Below, piece after piece: positions 1 to 9,039 of a stretch of 64,000 nt of DNA. Each line of letters begins with the position of its first letter. Position 1 is the stretch's first letter. Source of the DNA: Bradyrhizobiaceae bacterium (GTDB lineage Bacteria; Pseudomonadota; Alphaproteobacteria; Rhizobiales; Xanthobacteraceae); contig CP078014.1 in NCBI GenBank assembly GCA_020544565.1, forward strand, positions 2,110,016 through 2,174,015, in the 5' to 3' direction. The position numbers and the translations under genes are program-made. The notes under the pieces were generated by a model. The model worked only from the letters and a program-made list of their open reading frames with translations, was not told where the DNA came from and did not search any database.

Positions 1-269
1 GACAGTTCGCTTCCGGAACGCGTTTCCGGGGCGATAACTCCGCGGGGCGCGATGTCAGGCCCGCTGTCCGGGTAGGTTGCTCGAGGCGCAAGGCGACTTG
101 CGTCCCAGAGGAATGGCCGCCACGTCCGGAGGGTGCGAACCGTCCGGGCCCTACAGAACCCGGCTTACAGGCCGGCTGATACTTTTACCTGCGCCTCTTG
201 TGACGCGCATGGAATCAACGGGGGGCTCGGCGCAATCCGCCGGGCCCCTCGCCATGTGGGGGGGGCGCG
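1..269. other. Left-edge non-coding stretch
   Basis: No gene is supported between the window edge and the stop codon of the efflux pump. Short open frames here lack a ribosome binding site and run antisense into the pump gene. I see no clear terminator or promoter. Confidence 0.5.
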
Positions 270-1859
270 TCAATGCGCGTCGGCGACGGGGCCGGCCATG
301 TTCGGCTTTTCGACGAAGATCACCAGCACGCTCAACGCCAGATAGAAAATGGTGAGGATATAGAACGCATCACCGTAGCTCATCACCACGGCCTGGCGGT
401 GGACGATCTGCGACAACTGCTTCAGCGCCATCAGCGAGGCGTCGCCCATGCCCTGAAATTTCTGGGTCAGCATGTTGAGGGTTTCGACCGCGGTGGCGTT
501 GCCCCAGTTCACCTTCTCATGCAGCCGGGCGATGTGCAGGTCGGTGCGGCTGTCGAGCACGGTGTTGATGACGGCGAGGCCGACCGCGCCGCCGAGATTG
601 CGCGTCAGGTTGAACAAGCCGGAGGCGTTCTTCATGCGCTCCGGCGGCAGCGTGCCGAGCGCGATGTTGTTGACGGGCACCATCGCCATCATGATGCCGA
701 CGCCGCGCAGGATCTGCGGGATCAGCAATTCATTGAAATCGTAATCGCGGGTGATCCACGTCATCTGCCACGATCCCAGGGCGAAGATGACGAGGCCCAG
801 CGCGATCATGATGCGCAGATCGACCTTGGTCGTCATCCGCCCGACGATCGGCGCGGCCACGAACATCGCCGCGCCCGAGACGAACATGGTCTCGCCGATC
901 ATCATCGCGCTGTAGCCGCGCACCTCGGCGAGATAGCGCGGATAGATATAGGTCAGGCCATAGAGACCGATGCCGATGCAGAACGAGAACGTGCTGCCGA
1001 TGGCGAAGTTACGGTCGGAGAACGCGCGGATGTCCACGATCGGCTCCTTGGTGGTCAGCACCCGCCAGAAGAAGAAGCCGGCCGACACCACGCAGACGAT
1101 GCCGAGCAGGAACACGGTCTCGTCCTGGAACCAGTCGTATTGCGGCCCTTCCTCCAGCACGTATTCCAGCGCGCCGAGAAAACCCGCCATGAACAACAGT
1201 CCCCACCAGTCAAAATGGTCGAGCAGCTTGAAGTTCGGCTTGTCGAAATCCACCAGCGCCAGCACGCCGAGGGTGATGCCGATGCCCGGCACCACGTTGA
1301 TGAAGAACAGCCAGTGCCACGACATCACCTCGGTGATGTAGCCGCCCACCGTCGGCCCGATGGTCGGCGCCAGCGTCGCCACCAGCCCGATGATCGGGGC
1401 CACCAGCGGCAGCTTGCTGCGCGGGAAGATGGTGTAGGCGGAGGCGAACACGGTAGGGATCATGCCCGCGCCGAGAAAGCCCTGCACGGCGCGCCACAGG
1501 ATCATCTGCTCGATGGTCGAGGTCAGGCCGCACATCAAGCTTGCGCCGGTGAAGCCGGCTGCGGAAATCGCGAACAGCAGCCGCGTGCCCAACGCGCGCG
1601 ACAGGAAACCGGACAGCGGGATCGCGATCACTTCCGCGATCAGATAGGCGGTCTGGACCCACGACACTTCGCTGTAGCTAGCCGACAGGCCGGCCTGGAT
1701 TTCCGACAGCGACGCCGAGACGATCTGGATGTCCAGGATGGACATGAACATCCCGAATACCATGATGAGGAACGCGAACAGCCGGCGCGGCTGAATGGTC
1801 TCCTCCGGCAGCGCCGGGGCGGCCGGAATGCCATCCATGGTGGTCGATGCGCCGGCCAT
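270..1859 (-). CDS. emrB: DHA2-family (EmrB/QacA-like) drug efflux MFS transporter
   Basis: Predicted 14-helix proton-coupled drug exporter of the inner membrane, 529 residues, the usual DHA2 length. The first helix carries LDIQIVSASL, and GPTVGGY followed by WHWLFFINVVPG matches the helix 5/6 signature of this branch of the major facilitator superfamily. It begins 24 nt after the stop codon of the HlyD/EmrA-type adaptor gene and runs in the same direction, so the two form an adaptor-pump operon. The operon is divergent from a TetR gene, which suggests repression by that protein and induction by a pump substrate. The outer-membrane partner is not in the window, and the substrate cannot be told from sequence. 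Confidence 0.93.
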   Translation of the reverse strand: MAGASTTMDGIPAAPALPEETIQPRRLFAFLIMVFGMFMSILDIQIVSASLSEIQAGLSASYSEVSWVQTAYLIAEVIAIPLSGFLSRALGTRLLFAISAAGFTGASLMCGLTSTIEQMILWRAVQGFLGAGMIPTVFASAYTIFPRSKLPLVAPIIGLVATLAPTIGPTVGGYITEVMSWHWLFFINVVPGIGITLGVLALVDFDKPNFKLLDHFDWWGLLFMAGFLGALEYVLEEGPQYDWFQDETVFLLGIVCVVSAGFFFWRVLTTKEPIVDIRAFSDRNFAIGSTFSFCIGIGLYGLTYIYPRYLAEVRGYSAMMIGETMFVSGAAMFVAAPIVGRMTTKVDLRIMIALGLVIFALGSWQMTWITRDYDFNELLIPQILRGVGIMMAMVPVNNIALGTLPPERMKNASGLFNLTRNLGGAVGLAVINTVLDSRTDLHIARLHEKVNWGNATAVETLNMLTQKFQGMGDASLMALKQLSQIVHRQAVVMSYGDAFYILTIFYLALSVLVIFVEKPNMAGPVADAH

Positions 1860-1883
1860 CGCGTGACTCTCGGGATTGCGCCG

Positions 1884-3131
1884 TTACCGCGCCGCTACCG
1901 GCACGGCGCCGTCGGCCGCGGGCTTGGTGTTGATCGTGGTGACGACCGACATGCCCGGCCGCAGCAGGTTTTCGCGCGCCACCGACGCCGGCACGCGGAT
2001 GCGCACCGGCACGCGCTGCACGATTTTGGTGAAATTGCCGGTGGCGTTGTCCGGCGGCAGCAGCGTGAACACCGATCCCGACGCCGGCGCGAGGCTGTCC
2101 ACCACGCCGGTGATGGTGCGGCCGCCGACCCCGTCCACGGTGATCTCGACGGGCTGGCCCGGCTTGAGGCGGCCGAGCTGCGTCTCCTTGTAGTTGGCGT
2201 CGATAAAGACCTCGTCGAGCGGCACCACGTTGGCGAGGCGCTGACCCGGCTGGACGTAATCGCCGACATTGACCAGCCTGTTGGCGAACAGCCCATCGAC
2301 CGGGGCGCGGACCTCGGTGAACGACAGGTCGCGCACGGCCTTGGCCAGCGCCGCGCGCAATTCCTGCAACTGGCTCTCGGCTTCGACCTTCTGCGCCTTG
2401 ACGACATCGACCTGCGCCCGCGCCGCATCGAGCGCCGCCTGCGCGCCCGCCACCGCCGCCACGGCCTGATCGCGGCCGGCCTGCGAGACATCGAACGTCG
2501 CCTTCGAGGCGAAACCCTTGCTCGACAGTTCTTCCTGCCGCTCGAAATCGGCCTGCGCGCGCTTGGTCGCGGCCTGCGCCGAATCGAGCTGCGACTGCGC
2601 CTGCTCCACCGCGCTGTCCTGCGCCGCGATCTGGCGGCCGATGCGCGCGATGGTGGCTTCCTGGGTCGCGACCCGGGCCTGCGCGTTGTCGACCGCGATC
2701 TGGTAGTCGCCATCGTCGATCTTGAACAGCACGCTGCCCGCCGCCACCCGGGAATTGTCGGGGACCAGAATTCTGGCGATGTGCCCGGGAATTTTCGCGC
2801 CCATGGTCGAGTTGTTGGCGCGCACATAGGCGTCGTCCGTCGTCACCATGTAGCGGCCGACGAGGACATAATGGACACCGAAATAAATGCCGGCGAGCAG
2901 AGCCAGCGCCCCCACCCCGATCAGGACCTTCCTGCGTCGGCCGGCTTTCGGCGCGCCCGCCTCGTTGGCGGCCTTGGGCAATGCGGCTGCCTCTCCGACC
3001 GGAGCCGGAGCGGGACGGCCGCGCAGATGCTCCGCCTCCGCAGCCTGACCAGAGCGCTCCGCAACGGCGTCCGACGTCTCGGGCTCGGGGTGGACGACCC
3101 GTGCAAACTGGTCTCGGGCAGACGCGGCCAT
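1884..3131 (-). CDS. emrA: HlyD/EmrA-family membrane fusion protein
   Basis: Periplasmic adaptor of a tripartite drug efflux system, 415 residues from the chosen start. A polar Ala/Pro/Glu-rich N-terminal tail is followed by one transmembrane helix (about residues 69-91), the TTDDAYVRA biotinyl-lipoyl entry motif (about 98-106), a long Ala/Gln-rich coiled-coil hairpin, and a C-terminal beta-barrel region with APVDG. I chose ATG at 3131 because GGAGG lies 5 nt upstream. An ATG four codons earlier (3143) and another at 3194 lack such a site. It is the first gene of the emrAB operon, under the palindrome at 3218-3258. Confidence 0.92.
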   Translation of the reverse strand: MAASARDQFARVVHPEPETSDAVAERSGQAAEAEHLRGRPAPAPVGEAAALPKAANEAGAPKAGRRRKVLIGVGALALLAGIYFGVHYVLVGRYMVTTDDAYVRANNSTMGAKIPGHIARILVPDNSRVAAGSVLFKIDDGDYQIAVDNAQARVATQEATIARIGRQIAAQDSAVEQAQSQLDSAQAATKRAQADFERQEELSSKGFASKATFDVSQAGRDQAVAAVAGAQAALDAARAQVDVVKAQKVEAESQLQELRAALAKAVRDLSFTEVRAPVDGLFANRLVNVGDYVQPGQRLANVVPLDEVFIDANYKETQLGRLKPGQPVEITVDGVGGRTITGVVDSLAPASGSVFTLLPPDNATGNFTKIVQRVPVRIRVPASVARENLLRPGMSVVTTINTKPAADGAVPVAAR

Positions 3132-3217
3132 TGCGGCCTCCATGGATGACGACAATTTTTGCTGCCGACCTCGACCGTGAAAGCCAAAAGCCAAATGGCC
3201 GAGGATCAGCTTGCGAC

Positions 3218-3258
3218 AAAATTACCATTGACCGAACCGTTCGGTCAATGGTAATTTT
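3218..3258. promoter_or_regulatory. 41-bp perfect palindrome: TetR operator with mirror-image promoters
   Basis: Two 20-base arms (3218-3237 and 3239-3258) are exact reverse complements around a single C at 3238. Each arm contains TTGACC (3228-3233 on the plus strand and its mirror at 3243-3248). The other arm supplies TAATTT 18 bases downstream (3252-3257 on plus; 3219-3224 on minus). The palindrome therefore reads as overlapping sigma-70-type promoters for tetR and emrAB as well as the repressor site. Binding by the adjacent TetR is inferred. Confidence 0.8.
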
Positions 3259-3342
3259 AGAAGATCAAAATAGCGCTTTCCCGCTTGCCAGTCCTGGTTG
3301 TGCGGGGTTGTGAAGCGGAATTCATGGCGGCAAGCTGAACGA

Positions 3343-3981
3343 ATGGTTTCCTCGATTCCCCTCGCCATCGTCCCTGCGGGCGAAGATGACAGCGCCAAGC
3401 GCCACCAGATCATGGACGGCGCGCGGCGGGTGTTCATGGATCTGGGCTTCGACGGCGCCAGCATGAACGAGATCGCCCGGGCCGCCGGCGTCTCCAAAGG
3501 CACCCTTTACGTCTATTTCGCCGACAAGCATTCGCTGTTCGGGGCCATCGTCGAAAAGGCATGTCTGGAGCAGGGCAAGGTTTCGTTCAATCTCGATCCC
3601 GCCCGTGACGCCGAAACCACGCTGCGCGGTTTCGGCCGGGCCTATATGGACATCGTGTGCAGGCCGGACGGCGGCTCCACCATCCGAACCGTGATGGCCA
3701 TCGCCGAACGCATGCCCGAGGTCGGCCGCCGGTTCTACGACCGGGTGATCGCCCACAGCAACCAGCGTCTGGCCGCCTATCTCGGAGCCCGGGTCGCGGC
3801 GAAGGAGCTCGCCATCGACAACTGCGAGCTGGCGGCGATGCAGTTCATGCTGATGTGCCAGGCGACGCTGTTTCAGCCCTATATCTTCCAGGCCAAGCCC
3901 GTGCCCACGCCGGAGCAGATCGCCGCCGTGGTCGATAGCGCCACCGGGCTGTTCCTCGCCGGCTATCGGGCCAAGGCATAA
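3343..3981 (+). CDS. TetR/AcrR-family repressor of the adjacent efflux operon
   Basis: A 212-residue TetR regulator. The N-terminal helix-turn-helix (about residues 22-66) contains GASMNEIARAAGVSKGTLY followed by YFADKHSLF, the classic TetR DNA-binding segment. The C-terminal part is a helical ligand pocket of the AcrR type. ATG at 3343 is preferred over the TTG at 3298, which would add a basic extension before the domain; neither has a strong ribosome binding site. It is divergent from emrAB and shares the palindromic operator, so autoregulation and control of the pump are likely. The effector is unknown. Confidence 0.9.
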   Translation: MVSSIPLAIVPAGEDDSAKRHQIMDGARRVFMDLGFDGASMNEIARAAGVSKGTLYVYFADKHSLFGAIVEKACLEQGKVSFNLDPARDAETTLRGFGRAYMDIVCRPDGGSTIRTVMAIAERMPEVGRRFYDRVIAHSNQRLAAYLGARVAAKELAIDNCELAAMQFMLMCQATLFQPYIFQAKPVPTPEQIAAVVDSATGLFLAGYRAKA

Positions 3982-4004
3982 GCGCACGAGGATTTGGCGC
4001 GCCG

Positions 4005-5102
4005 TTACCGCTCCTTGATGCGGGATTCGTCCTCGATCGAATCGCGGTCTTCCTTCGACAGCGGCCCGCGCGCGAACAGGCGCTTGACGCGCTGCCCGAT
4101 GGAGCCGGTGACGCCGTAATCCTGCGGCGTGCCGCGGACCGCGTAGCCGCGCGGCGCGGCGCGGGCGGCGATCTCCTCGCCGGACACCGCCGCCGGCTGG
4201 CAGATGATGCGGCCGCTGGCGCGGCGCATCAGATCGACGTGGATATGATCGTAGTGATAGACGTTCGATCCCGGCGCGAGCACGGTGTTGAACATCTGGC
4301 AGGCCCCGCCCTGCACGTCGCGCAGGAAGCCCTGCTCCTCGGGCAATCCCTTCCAGCCGTTCTTGACCACGATCCGGCGCCCGTCCGCGAGCGTGAAGGC
4401 TGCGATGTCGAGCGCGTTGCCGAACGCATGCTCGGAAATATGCGCGCGCGAATTGCCGTTCATGCCGCGGCAGGAATAGGCGGAGATCTGCTTGATCTCG
4501 ACCACCGGCGAACCGAACCAGCGTCGCGCCGCCGGCTGCACCGTATCCGCCAGCCAGTGATCCAGCATCGAGACGATGGGACAGGCCAGCGTCGCCGCCG
4601 GCTTGAGCGCCACCGGCCCGAAATTATTGACGGGCGAGCCCTGCGCCGGGCCGAGCCGCGGCGGCGTATAGGGCTCGAGGACCTCCGGTTGCGCGTTATC
4701 CGGCGCGCTGAGCGAAACCGGCGCGCCCGACGGCGTGGAATAGGACGGCGACTGCGCGGGATATGCCGGCGGCATAGAGGCCGGCTGTTGCGACACCGGC
4801 CAGCGCGGCTGATTGCCGATGCTGCCCGGCGGCCGCAAATCATCGACATAGCCGAGCGTGCTGCCGCTCTCGCCGAGCGCCGCCACTTTCAGCGGAAACT
4901 CCGCGCCGCAGGCGCCGGGCCCCGAAATCGGGCTGATCCGGACGAGGTCGGCGCTTTCCTTCACCGCCCCCGATTGCAGGCACGCCTTTTCCGCCTCGGC
5001 CCGCCACGGTTCGCGTTCGGCGGTGAAGAAACCGCGACCGCAGCCGGCAAGCGAGACAAGCACAAGGGAGCCGACGAGATACCAACTAACTCCGCGCATC
5101 AT
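4005..5102 (-). CDS. Extensin-like-domain lipoprotein, putative LAS-type peptidase fold
   Basis: A 365-residue exported lipoprotein. From ATG 5102 the protein starts with a signal peptide ending in the lipobox LAGC, so the mature protein should be lipid-anchored. A Pro/Ser-rich linker leads to an extensin-like C-terminal domain (about the last 190 residues). That domain contains SEHAFGNALDIA and HYDHIHVD, an H/D...H pattern like the zinc ligands of VanY/LAS peptidoglycan peptidases. Family members are generally uncharacterised cell-wall proteins, so peptidase activity is inference. A longer open frame to 5243 exists, but it would place the signal peptide internally. Confidence 0.82.
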   Translation of the reverse strand: MMRGVSWYLVGSLVLVSLAGCGRGFFTAEREPWRAEAEKACLQSGAVKESADLVRISPISGPGACGAEFPLKVAALGESGSTLGYVDDLRPPGSIGNQPRWPVSQQPASMPPAYPAQSPSYSTPSGAPVSLSAPDNAQPEVLEPYTPPRLGPAQGSPVNNFGPVALKPAATLACPIVSMLDHWLADTVQPAARRWFGSPVVEIKQISAYSCRGMNGNSRAHISEHAFGNALDIAAFTLADGRRIVVKNGWKGLPEEQGFLRDVQGGACQMFNTVLAPGSNVYHYDHIHVDLMRRASGRIICQPAAVSGEEIAARAAPRGYAVRGTPQDYGVTGSIGQRVKRLFARGPLSKEDRDSIEDESRIKER

Positions 5103-5353
5103 GCCGGCACGCTCGACGAAGAGAATTAAAAACTTATCAACGCGGGGCGGTTCACGACTTTTTAACCACGACGCCGCCGGCGGTCCGTCCCCATGCGGCG
5201 CGCTCACGACATCGCGACTTCGCCGCCGCCGGATTTGCCGCATTTTTGCATCCGATTGTCCCGGCCCATGGCCGGTTCCGGCATTGCAATGCCGCAGCCG
5301 GACTGTCAGAAATTCCGCCGTTCGCCCTCCTCCGTGCCCCGATCAGGTGTTTC

Positions 5354-6883
5354 GTGAAAAGCCGTGCCGGTCGATTTGCTGCGCTCGCCGCAACAGTGCT
5401 GATGGGCTGCGCCCTGCCCGCCACCGCCGGCGCGACCTCCGCCGTGCGCATGGCCCAGGCGTCGCAGATGCCGCAACCCGCGACACCCCAGCCGCAGCAG
5501 CCGCCTGTCGCCGCCGATCAACCGGCTCCGCCCGCGCCCGCCGACGCCGCGCAGCCGGCCGTCGTCGACAGCGAGGAGCCGGCCGGCAATGTGGCCAAAC
5601 TGCAAGGCAGCGCCACGGTGACGCGCAACGGCATGACCGGGCCGCTCGCGCTCAAGGACGACATCTTCAAGGGCGACGTGCTCCAGACCGGCAAGAACGC
5701 CACCCTCACCGTCACCTTCTCCGACGACACCACGCTCGACCTGTCGGCCAATTCGCGCATCGTGGTGGACAATTTCGTCTATCAGAGCGGAGCCAGGGAT
5801 AACGCGGCGCTGATCAACGTGACGCGTGGCACCATGGCGTTCGTCGCCGCCGCGGTCGCCAAAACCGGCAACATGAAAATCGAAACGCCGACCGCGACGC
5901 TCGGCATCCGCGGCACCACCGGCGTCGTCGAAGTGCCCGAAGGCGCGAGCGCCAGCGCCACCAGCGCCCGCCACGTCGGGGTGCGGCTTTATCCCGACGC
6001 CGACGGCCGCGTCGGCCACATCGACGTCATGGGACACGACGGCGCGCGGCTCGGCTCCCTGACGCAGGGCGCGAGCGGCTTCACCGTGCGCGGCGTCATG
6101 GTCGGCGGGGGCGGCATGCGCATGGCCGCGATGCCGATGGCGATGTCGCCGCAGATGATGGCGCGCGACCACGGCGTGGTGCAGCGCGTCCACACCATGC
6201 AGGGCGTCGGACGCAACATCGTCACCCAGCAGCGCTCCTATCGCCTGCAGAACCCGCAGCGTCCGCCGGCGTTCGGGCGTCCCGGCTACACTCCGCGCGG
6301 CGGCCTCAACCAGCCGGGTCCGCGCGGCCAGCCCGGTCTCAATCCGCCCGGATCACGCGGCCAGCCCGGTCTGCCGAACCGCCCCGGCCTCCAGCAACCC
6401 GGACAGCCGGGACAACCGGGCCTCAAGCAGCCGGGACGTCCGGGTCAGCCGGGTCTCCACCAGCCGGGACGTCCGGGCCTGCCGAACCCGCCCGGACAGC
6501 GCGGCAGCCTGCAGCCGAGTCAGGGACAGCCGGGCCGGCCCGCGCTCCCTAACCAGGGCGGGCTGCAACGCCAGCCCGGACTGCCGAACCAGATCGGGCA
6601 GCGCCCCGGCGCCTTGCCGAACCACGGCGCAGTGCAGCCGCGCCCGGGCCTGCCGGCGGGCTATGCGCGCCCCGCCGCGGCCCCGGCCATGCCCTCGGGC
6701 GGTGGCGGCGCGGGCGGCCTGCTCAACCGGCTCGGCGTCGGCAGCGGCCGACTCGGCCTGCCGCAGATGCCGGCGCAGCACCTGCCGGGATTGCCCCGTG
6801 CCGGCCAGCCGGCGCTGCCGTCCGTGCAGAAAAAGCTGCCGCCGGTGCAGAAGCTGAAGCCGCAACTGCCGGACGGGCGTTAA
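5354..6883 (+). CDS. Exported FecR-domain protein with Pro/Gly-rich collagen-like tail
   Basis: About 509 residues from GTG 5354, which puts a Sec signal peptide (KSRAGRFAALAATVLMG...) at the N terminus. A Pro/Gln/Ala-rich linker precedes a FecR-type beta domain (about residues 75-200) with GDVLQTGKNATLTVTFSDDT and the conserved TPTATLGIRGT. The second half is low complexity, with many near-repeats of QPGQPGQPG, QPGRPGQPG and GLPNPPG that resemble collagen-like or elastin-like sequence. This FecR type is typical of surface or stress proteins rather than of the iron-signalling FecR. Function is unknown. The start is uncertain because no strong ribosome binding site is visible. Confidence 0.75.
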   Translation: MKSRAGRFAALAATVLMGCALPATAGATSAVRMAQASQMPQPATPQPQQPPVAADQPAPPAPADAAQPAVVDSEEPAGNVAKLQGSATVTRNGMTGPLALKDDIFKGDVLQTGKNATLTVTFSDDTTLDLSANSRIVVDNFVYQSGARDNAALINVTRGTMAFVAAAVAKTGNMKIETPTATLGIRGTTGVVEVPEGASASATSARHVGVRLYPDADGRVGHIDVMGHDGARLGSLTQGASGFTVRGVMVGGGGMRMAAMPMAMSPQMMARDHGVVQRVHTMQGVGRNIVTQQRSYRLQNPQRPPAFGRPGYTPRGGLNQPGPRGQPGLNPPGSRGQPGLPNRPGLQQPGQPGQPGLKQPGRPGQPGLHQPGRPGLPNPPGQRGSLQPSQGQPGRPALPNQGGLQRQPGLPNQIGQRPGALPNHGAVQPRPGLPAGYARPAAAPAMPSGGGGAGGLLNRLGVGSGRLGLPQMPAQHLPGLPRAGQPALPSVQKKLPPVQKLKPQLPDGR

Positions 6884-7061
6884 CGCCCTCCGGCATTCGC
6901 CGCCAAGCTATTCATATGACTGATCAATTTCCGCGGACACGATCTCTCCACATTTGCCCGTCATGGCAGCGTCACATGCCCGCCGCGATTGAGCCGGGCT
7001 CCGCGCCGCGCCGGCATCGCGTCCCGCGCCAAACCCATTGCGAATTTCAGGACACCCCATC

Positions 7062-7529
7062 GTGAAGCGTCTCGCATTCGCCGCCATCGCCGCGCTCTTC
7101 CTGATCCAGCCGGCCTCCGCCCAGCACGCCGCCTACCAGCAGATGGTGGAGCGGCACGCCGCCGCCAACAATCTGCCGACCGAACTGGTGCATCGCGTCA
7201 TCATGCGCGAAAGCCGCTACAACCCCCGCGTGGTCAGCAAGGGCAATTACGGCATGATGCAGATCAAGCTCGCCACCGCGCGCGGCCTTGGTTACACCGG
7301 CACCGCCCAGGGCCTGCTCGATCCCGAGACCAACCTCACCTATGCCGTGAAATATCTCGCGGGCGCCTATCGCGCCGCCAACGGCAACATGAACCGCGCG
7401 GTGTCGTATTATGCCGGTGGCTATTACTACGCGGCGAAGCGGCAGGGATTGCTGGAGCGCAAGTCGGCCACGCGAGCCAGACTGCTCGACGCCAATGCGG
7501 AAGAAGCCGCGCCGCAGCCTCACCGCTGA
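7062..7529 (+). CDS. Small lytic transglycosylase (SLT domain)
   Basis: A 155-residue periplasmic muramidase-like enzyme. The signal peptide (KRLAFAAIAALFLIQPASAQ) is followed directly by a goose-lysozyme-type SLT domain. The catalytic Glu lies in VIMRESRYNPRVVS; GNYGMMQIKLATARGLG and the Tyr/Gly-rich AVSYYAGGYYYAAKR complete the family pattern. GTG 7062 is chosen because CAGGA lies about 9 nt upstream and it yields a clean signal peptide; an upstream TTG adds eight unneeded residues. It probably cuts peptidoglycan glycan strands. It is convergent with the membrane-protein pair and ends in the hairpin at 7552-7584. Confidence 0.87.
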   Translation: MKRLAFAAIAALFLIQPASAQHAAYQQMVERHAAANNLPTELVHRVIMRESRYNPRVVSKGNYGMMQIKLATARGLGYTGTAQGLLDPETNLTYAVKYLAGAYRAANGNMNRAVSYYAGGYYYAAKRQGLLERKSATRARLLDANAEEAAPQPHR

Positions 7530-7551
7530 CACGCGCCAATCGCGTATCCAG

Positions 7552-7584
7552 GCCGGCTTCCCGTGGAAGCCGGCTTTATTTTTT
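7552..7584 (+). terminator. Rho-independent terminator of the transglycosylase gene
   Basis: A 9-bp stem (7552-7560 with 7566-7574, GCCGGCTTC/GAAGCCGGC) and a 5-base loop are followed by TTTATTTTTT. The T-run contains the stop codon of the convergent membrane-protein gene (7576-7578), so the two genes share this end. Confidence 0.85.
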
Positions 7585-9039
7585 GGCCGGTGCACCCGAC
7601 ACGCGGACATGCACCACCGCAAAGGTGTCGGCATAAACCCGCCGCCAGCCGTCGAGACGGTCCAGCAGATGCACGGCGGGCGTCGAAGGCCGCAGCAAGG
7701 TGGCGTCGATGTCATAGCGGCGCAGCAGGCCGATCAGCGCATCGACATCTTCCAGCGAGGTGGCGCGGTCGTGCTGCACCATCAGCGTCTCACCGAACAG
7801 CTCGGTGCGGCCGTCGATGAAGGTCGGCACGCCCCGCCAGATCAGATAGCCGCCGAAGTCGTAGTCGTTGAACACGCGCGTGGCCTGATGCTGCCTGAGC
7901 GCCGCCACCGCCGCCGCCGGCGCTGTCGCCGCCGCCGGCGCATAGGGGGCGAACGACACCGCGACCGCGGTCGCAACCACCATCAGCGCCGCGACCGCCG
8001 CAATCACGGGCGCGCCGGCGCGCAGCACCATGCGCCGCGCGTCGCGCCGATTGACATAGACCGCCAGCGGCGCGGCCAACACCATCGGCGCCAGCAGCGC
8101 GAACACGTCGGCATTGCGGACATGGGACAGCGCCATATGCAGCAAGCCGAGAAACAGCGCGATCCTCACCGGAGGCAATCGCGCGCCGGTGAACAGGGCA
8201 AAACCGAGCACGGCCAGCAGGCCCGCTTCCAGCGCGCCGAATTTGGCGAAATCCGCCGGCGCCCACTCGCCGATCAGCGACAGCGCCGCGCCGAGGTTCA
8301 GGATATTGCGCGCCGCCAGGAGCGACTGCCAGCCGTAAGGCGTGACTAGGCTGGCCGCGAGCGCGGCCACGGCGAAGGCCGCCCAGCGCGCCACCAGCGC
8401 CTTGCGCGCCTGCGGCGCGGCGTTGACGACGGCATCGAGCGCCACCGGCGCGATCACCACGAGGCCGAACAGGAAGCTGCCGTGCAGATTGACCCACAGG
8501 CCCATCAGCGCGACCCACGGCAGCGACGGCGCCGCCTTGCGCTCCGCCGCCGCCAGCAGCGCGCCCATCCACGCCACCATCACCGGCAGCGCCAGCGCAT
8601 GCGGCCGCGCCACCAGATGCCCGGCCGCGATCGCGAACGACGCGCCAAGCAGCGCGATGGCCGGCCCGTCGTCGAGCCGCCGGATCAGAAATCCCGCGAG
8701 CAGCGCGAACGCCAGCGCGATGGCGGACGCCGCGAGCACCACCGGCCCCGGCCATCCGGCAAGATCGAACACCACCGCATAGAGCACCTGCGCCAGCCAC
8801 TGGGTCGAGATCCACGGCTGGCCGTGCAGGGTGAACGAGAAGGCGTCGGCGTGCGGCAGCGCCCTGTTGTCGATGATCCACTGGCCGATCCTGATCTGCC
8901 AGAAGGTGTCGGGATCGTTGAGCAGGCGGCTGCCGGCAACCAGCAGCGCGGCATAGACCACCGCGCCGGTCCACAATGGCAGCGCCCTGCGACGCGTCGC
9001 TGCCGCTGTCTCCGCCGTCGCGCTCAACTGCGCCGTCAT
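7576..9039 (-). CDS. Polytopic membrane protein, paralogue of the upstream gene
   Basis: A 487-residue protein with about ten to twelve hydrophobic segments and a soluble C-terminal region. Near the N terminus it carries DPDTFWQIRIGQWII followed by ALPHADAFSFT; the C-terminal part has FGGYLIWRGVPTFIDGR. The acidic DxDxxW-type loop after the first helix resembles the first periplasmic loop of GT-C glycosyltransferases, but I do not recognise a characterised homologue. ATG 9039 overlaps the stop codon of the upstream gene by 4 bases (ATGA), so the pair is probably translationally coupled. The clear relatedness to its neighbour points to a tandem duplication. Confidence 0.72.
   Translation of the reverse strand: MTAQLSATAETAAATRRRALPLWTGAVVYAALLVAGSRLLNDPDTFWQIRIGQWIIDNRALPHADAFSFTLHGQPWISTQWLAQVLYAVVFDLAGWPGPVVLAASAIALAFALLAGFLIRRLDDGPAIALLGASFAIAAGHLVARPHALALPVMVAWMGALLAAAERKAAPSLPWVALMGLWVNLHGSFLFGLVVIAPVALDAVVNAAPQARKALVARWAAFAVAALAASLVTPYGWQSLLAARNILNLGAALSLIGEWAPADFAKFGALEAGLLAVLGFALFTGARLPPVRIALFLGLLHMALSHVRNADVFALLAPMVLAAPLAVYVNRRDARRMVLRAGAPVIAAVAALMVVATAVAVSFAPYAPAAATAPAAAVAALRQHQATRVFNDYDFGGYLIWRGVPTFIDGRTELFGETLMVQHDRATSLEDVDALIGLLRRYDIDATLLRPSTPAVHLLDRLDGWRRVYADTFAVVHVRVSGAPAKK

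Noticed and set aside
77..355. A small gene at the left edge
   Set aside because: Weak start, no ribosome site, and overlap with the end of emrB on the opposite strand.
273..3149. A 958-codon open frame on the plus strand opposite emrAB
   Set aside because: It is antisense to two well-supported genes. Its composition (His/Arg/Asp-rich, no domain) is what GC-rich third positions produce on the complementary strand.
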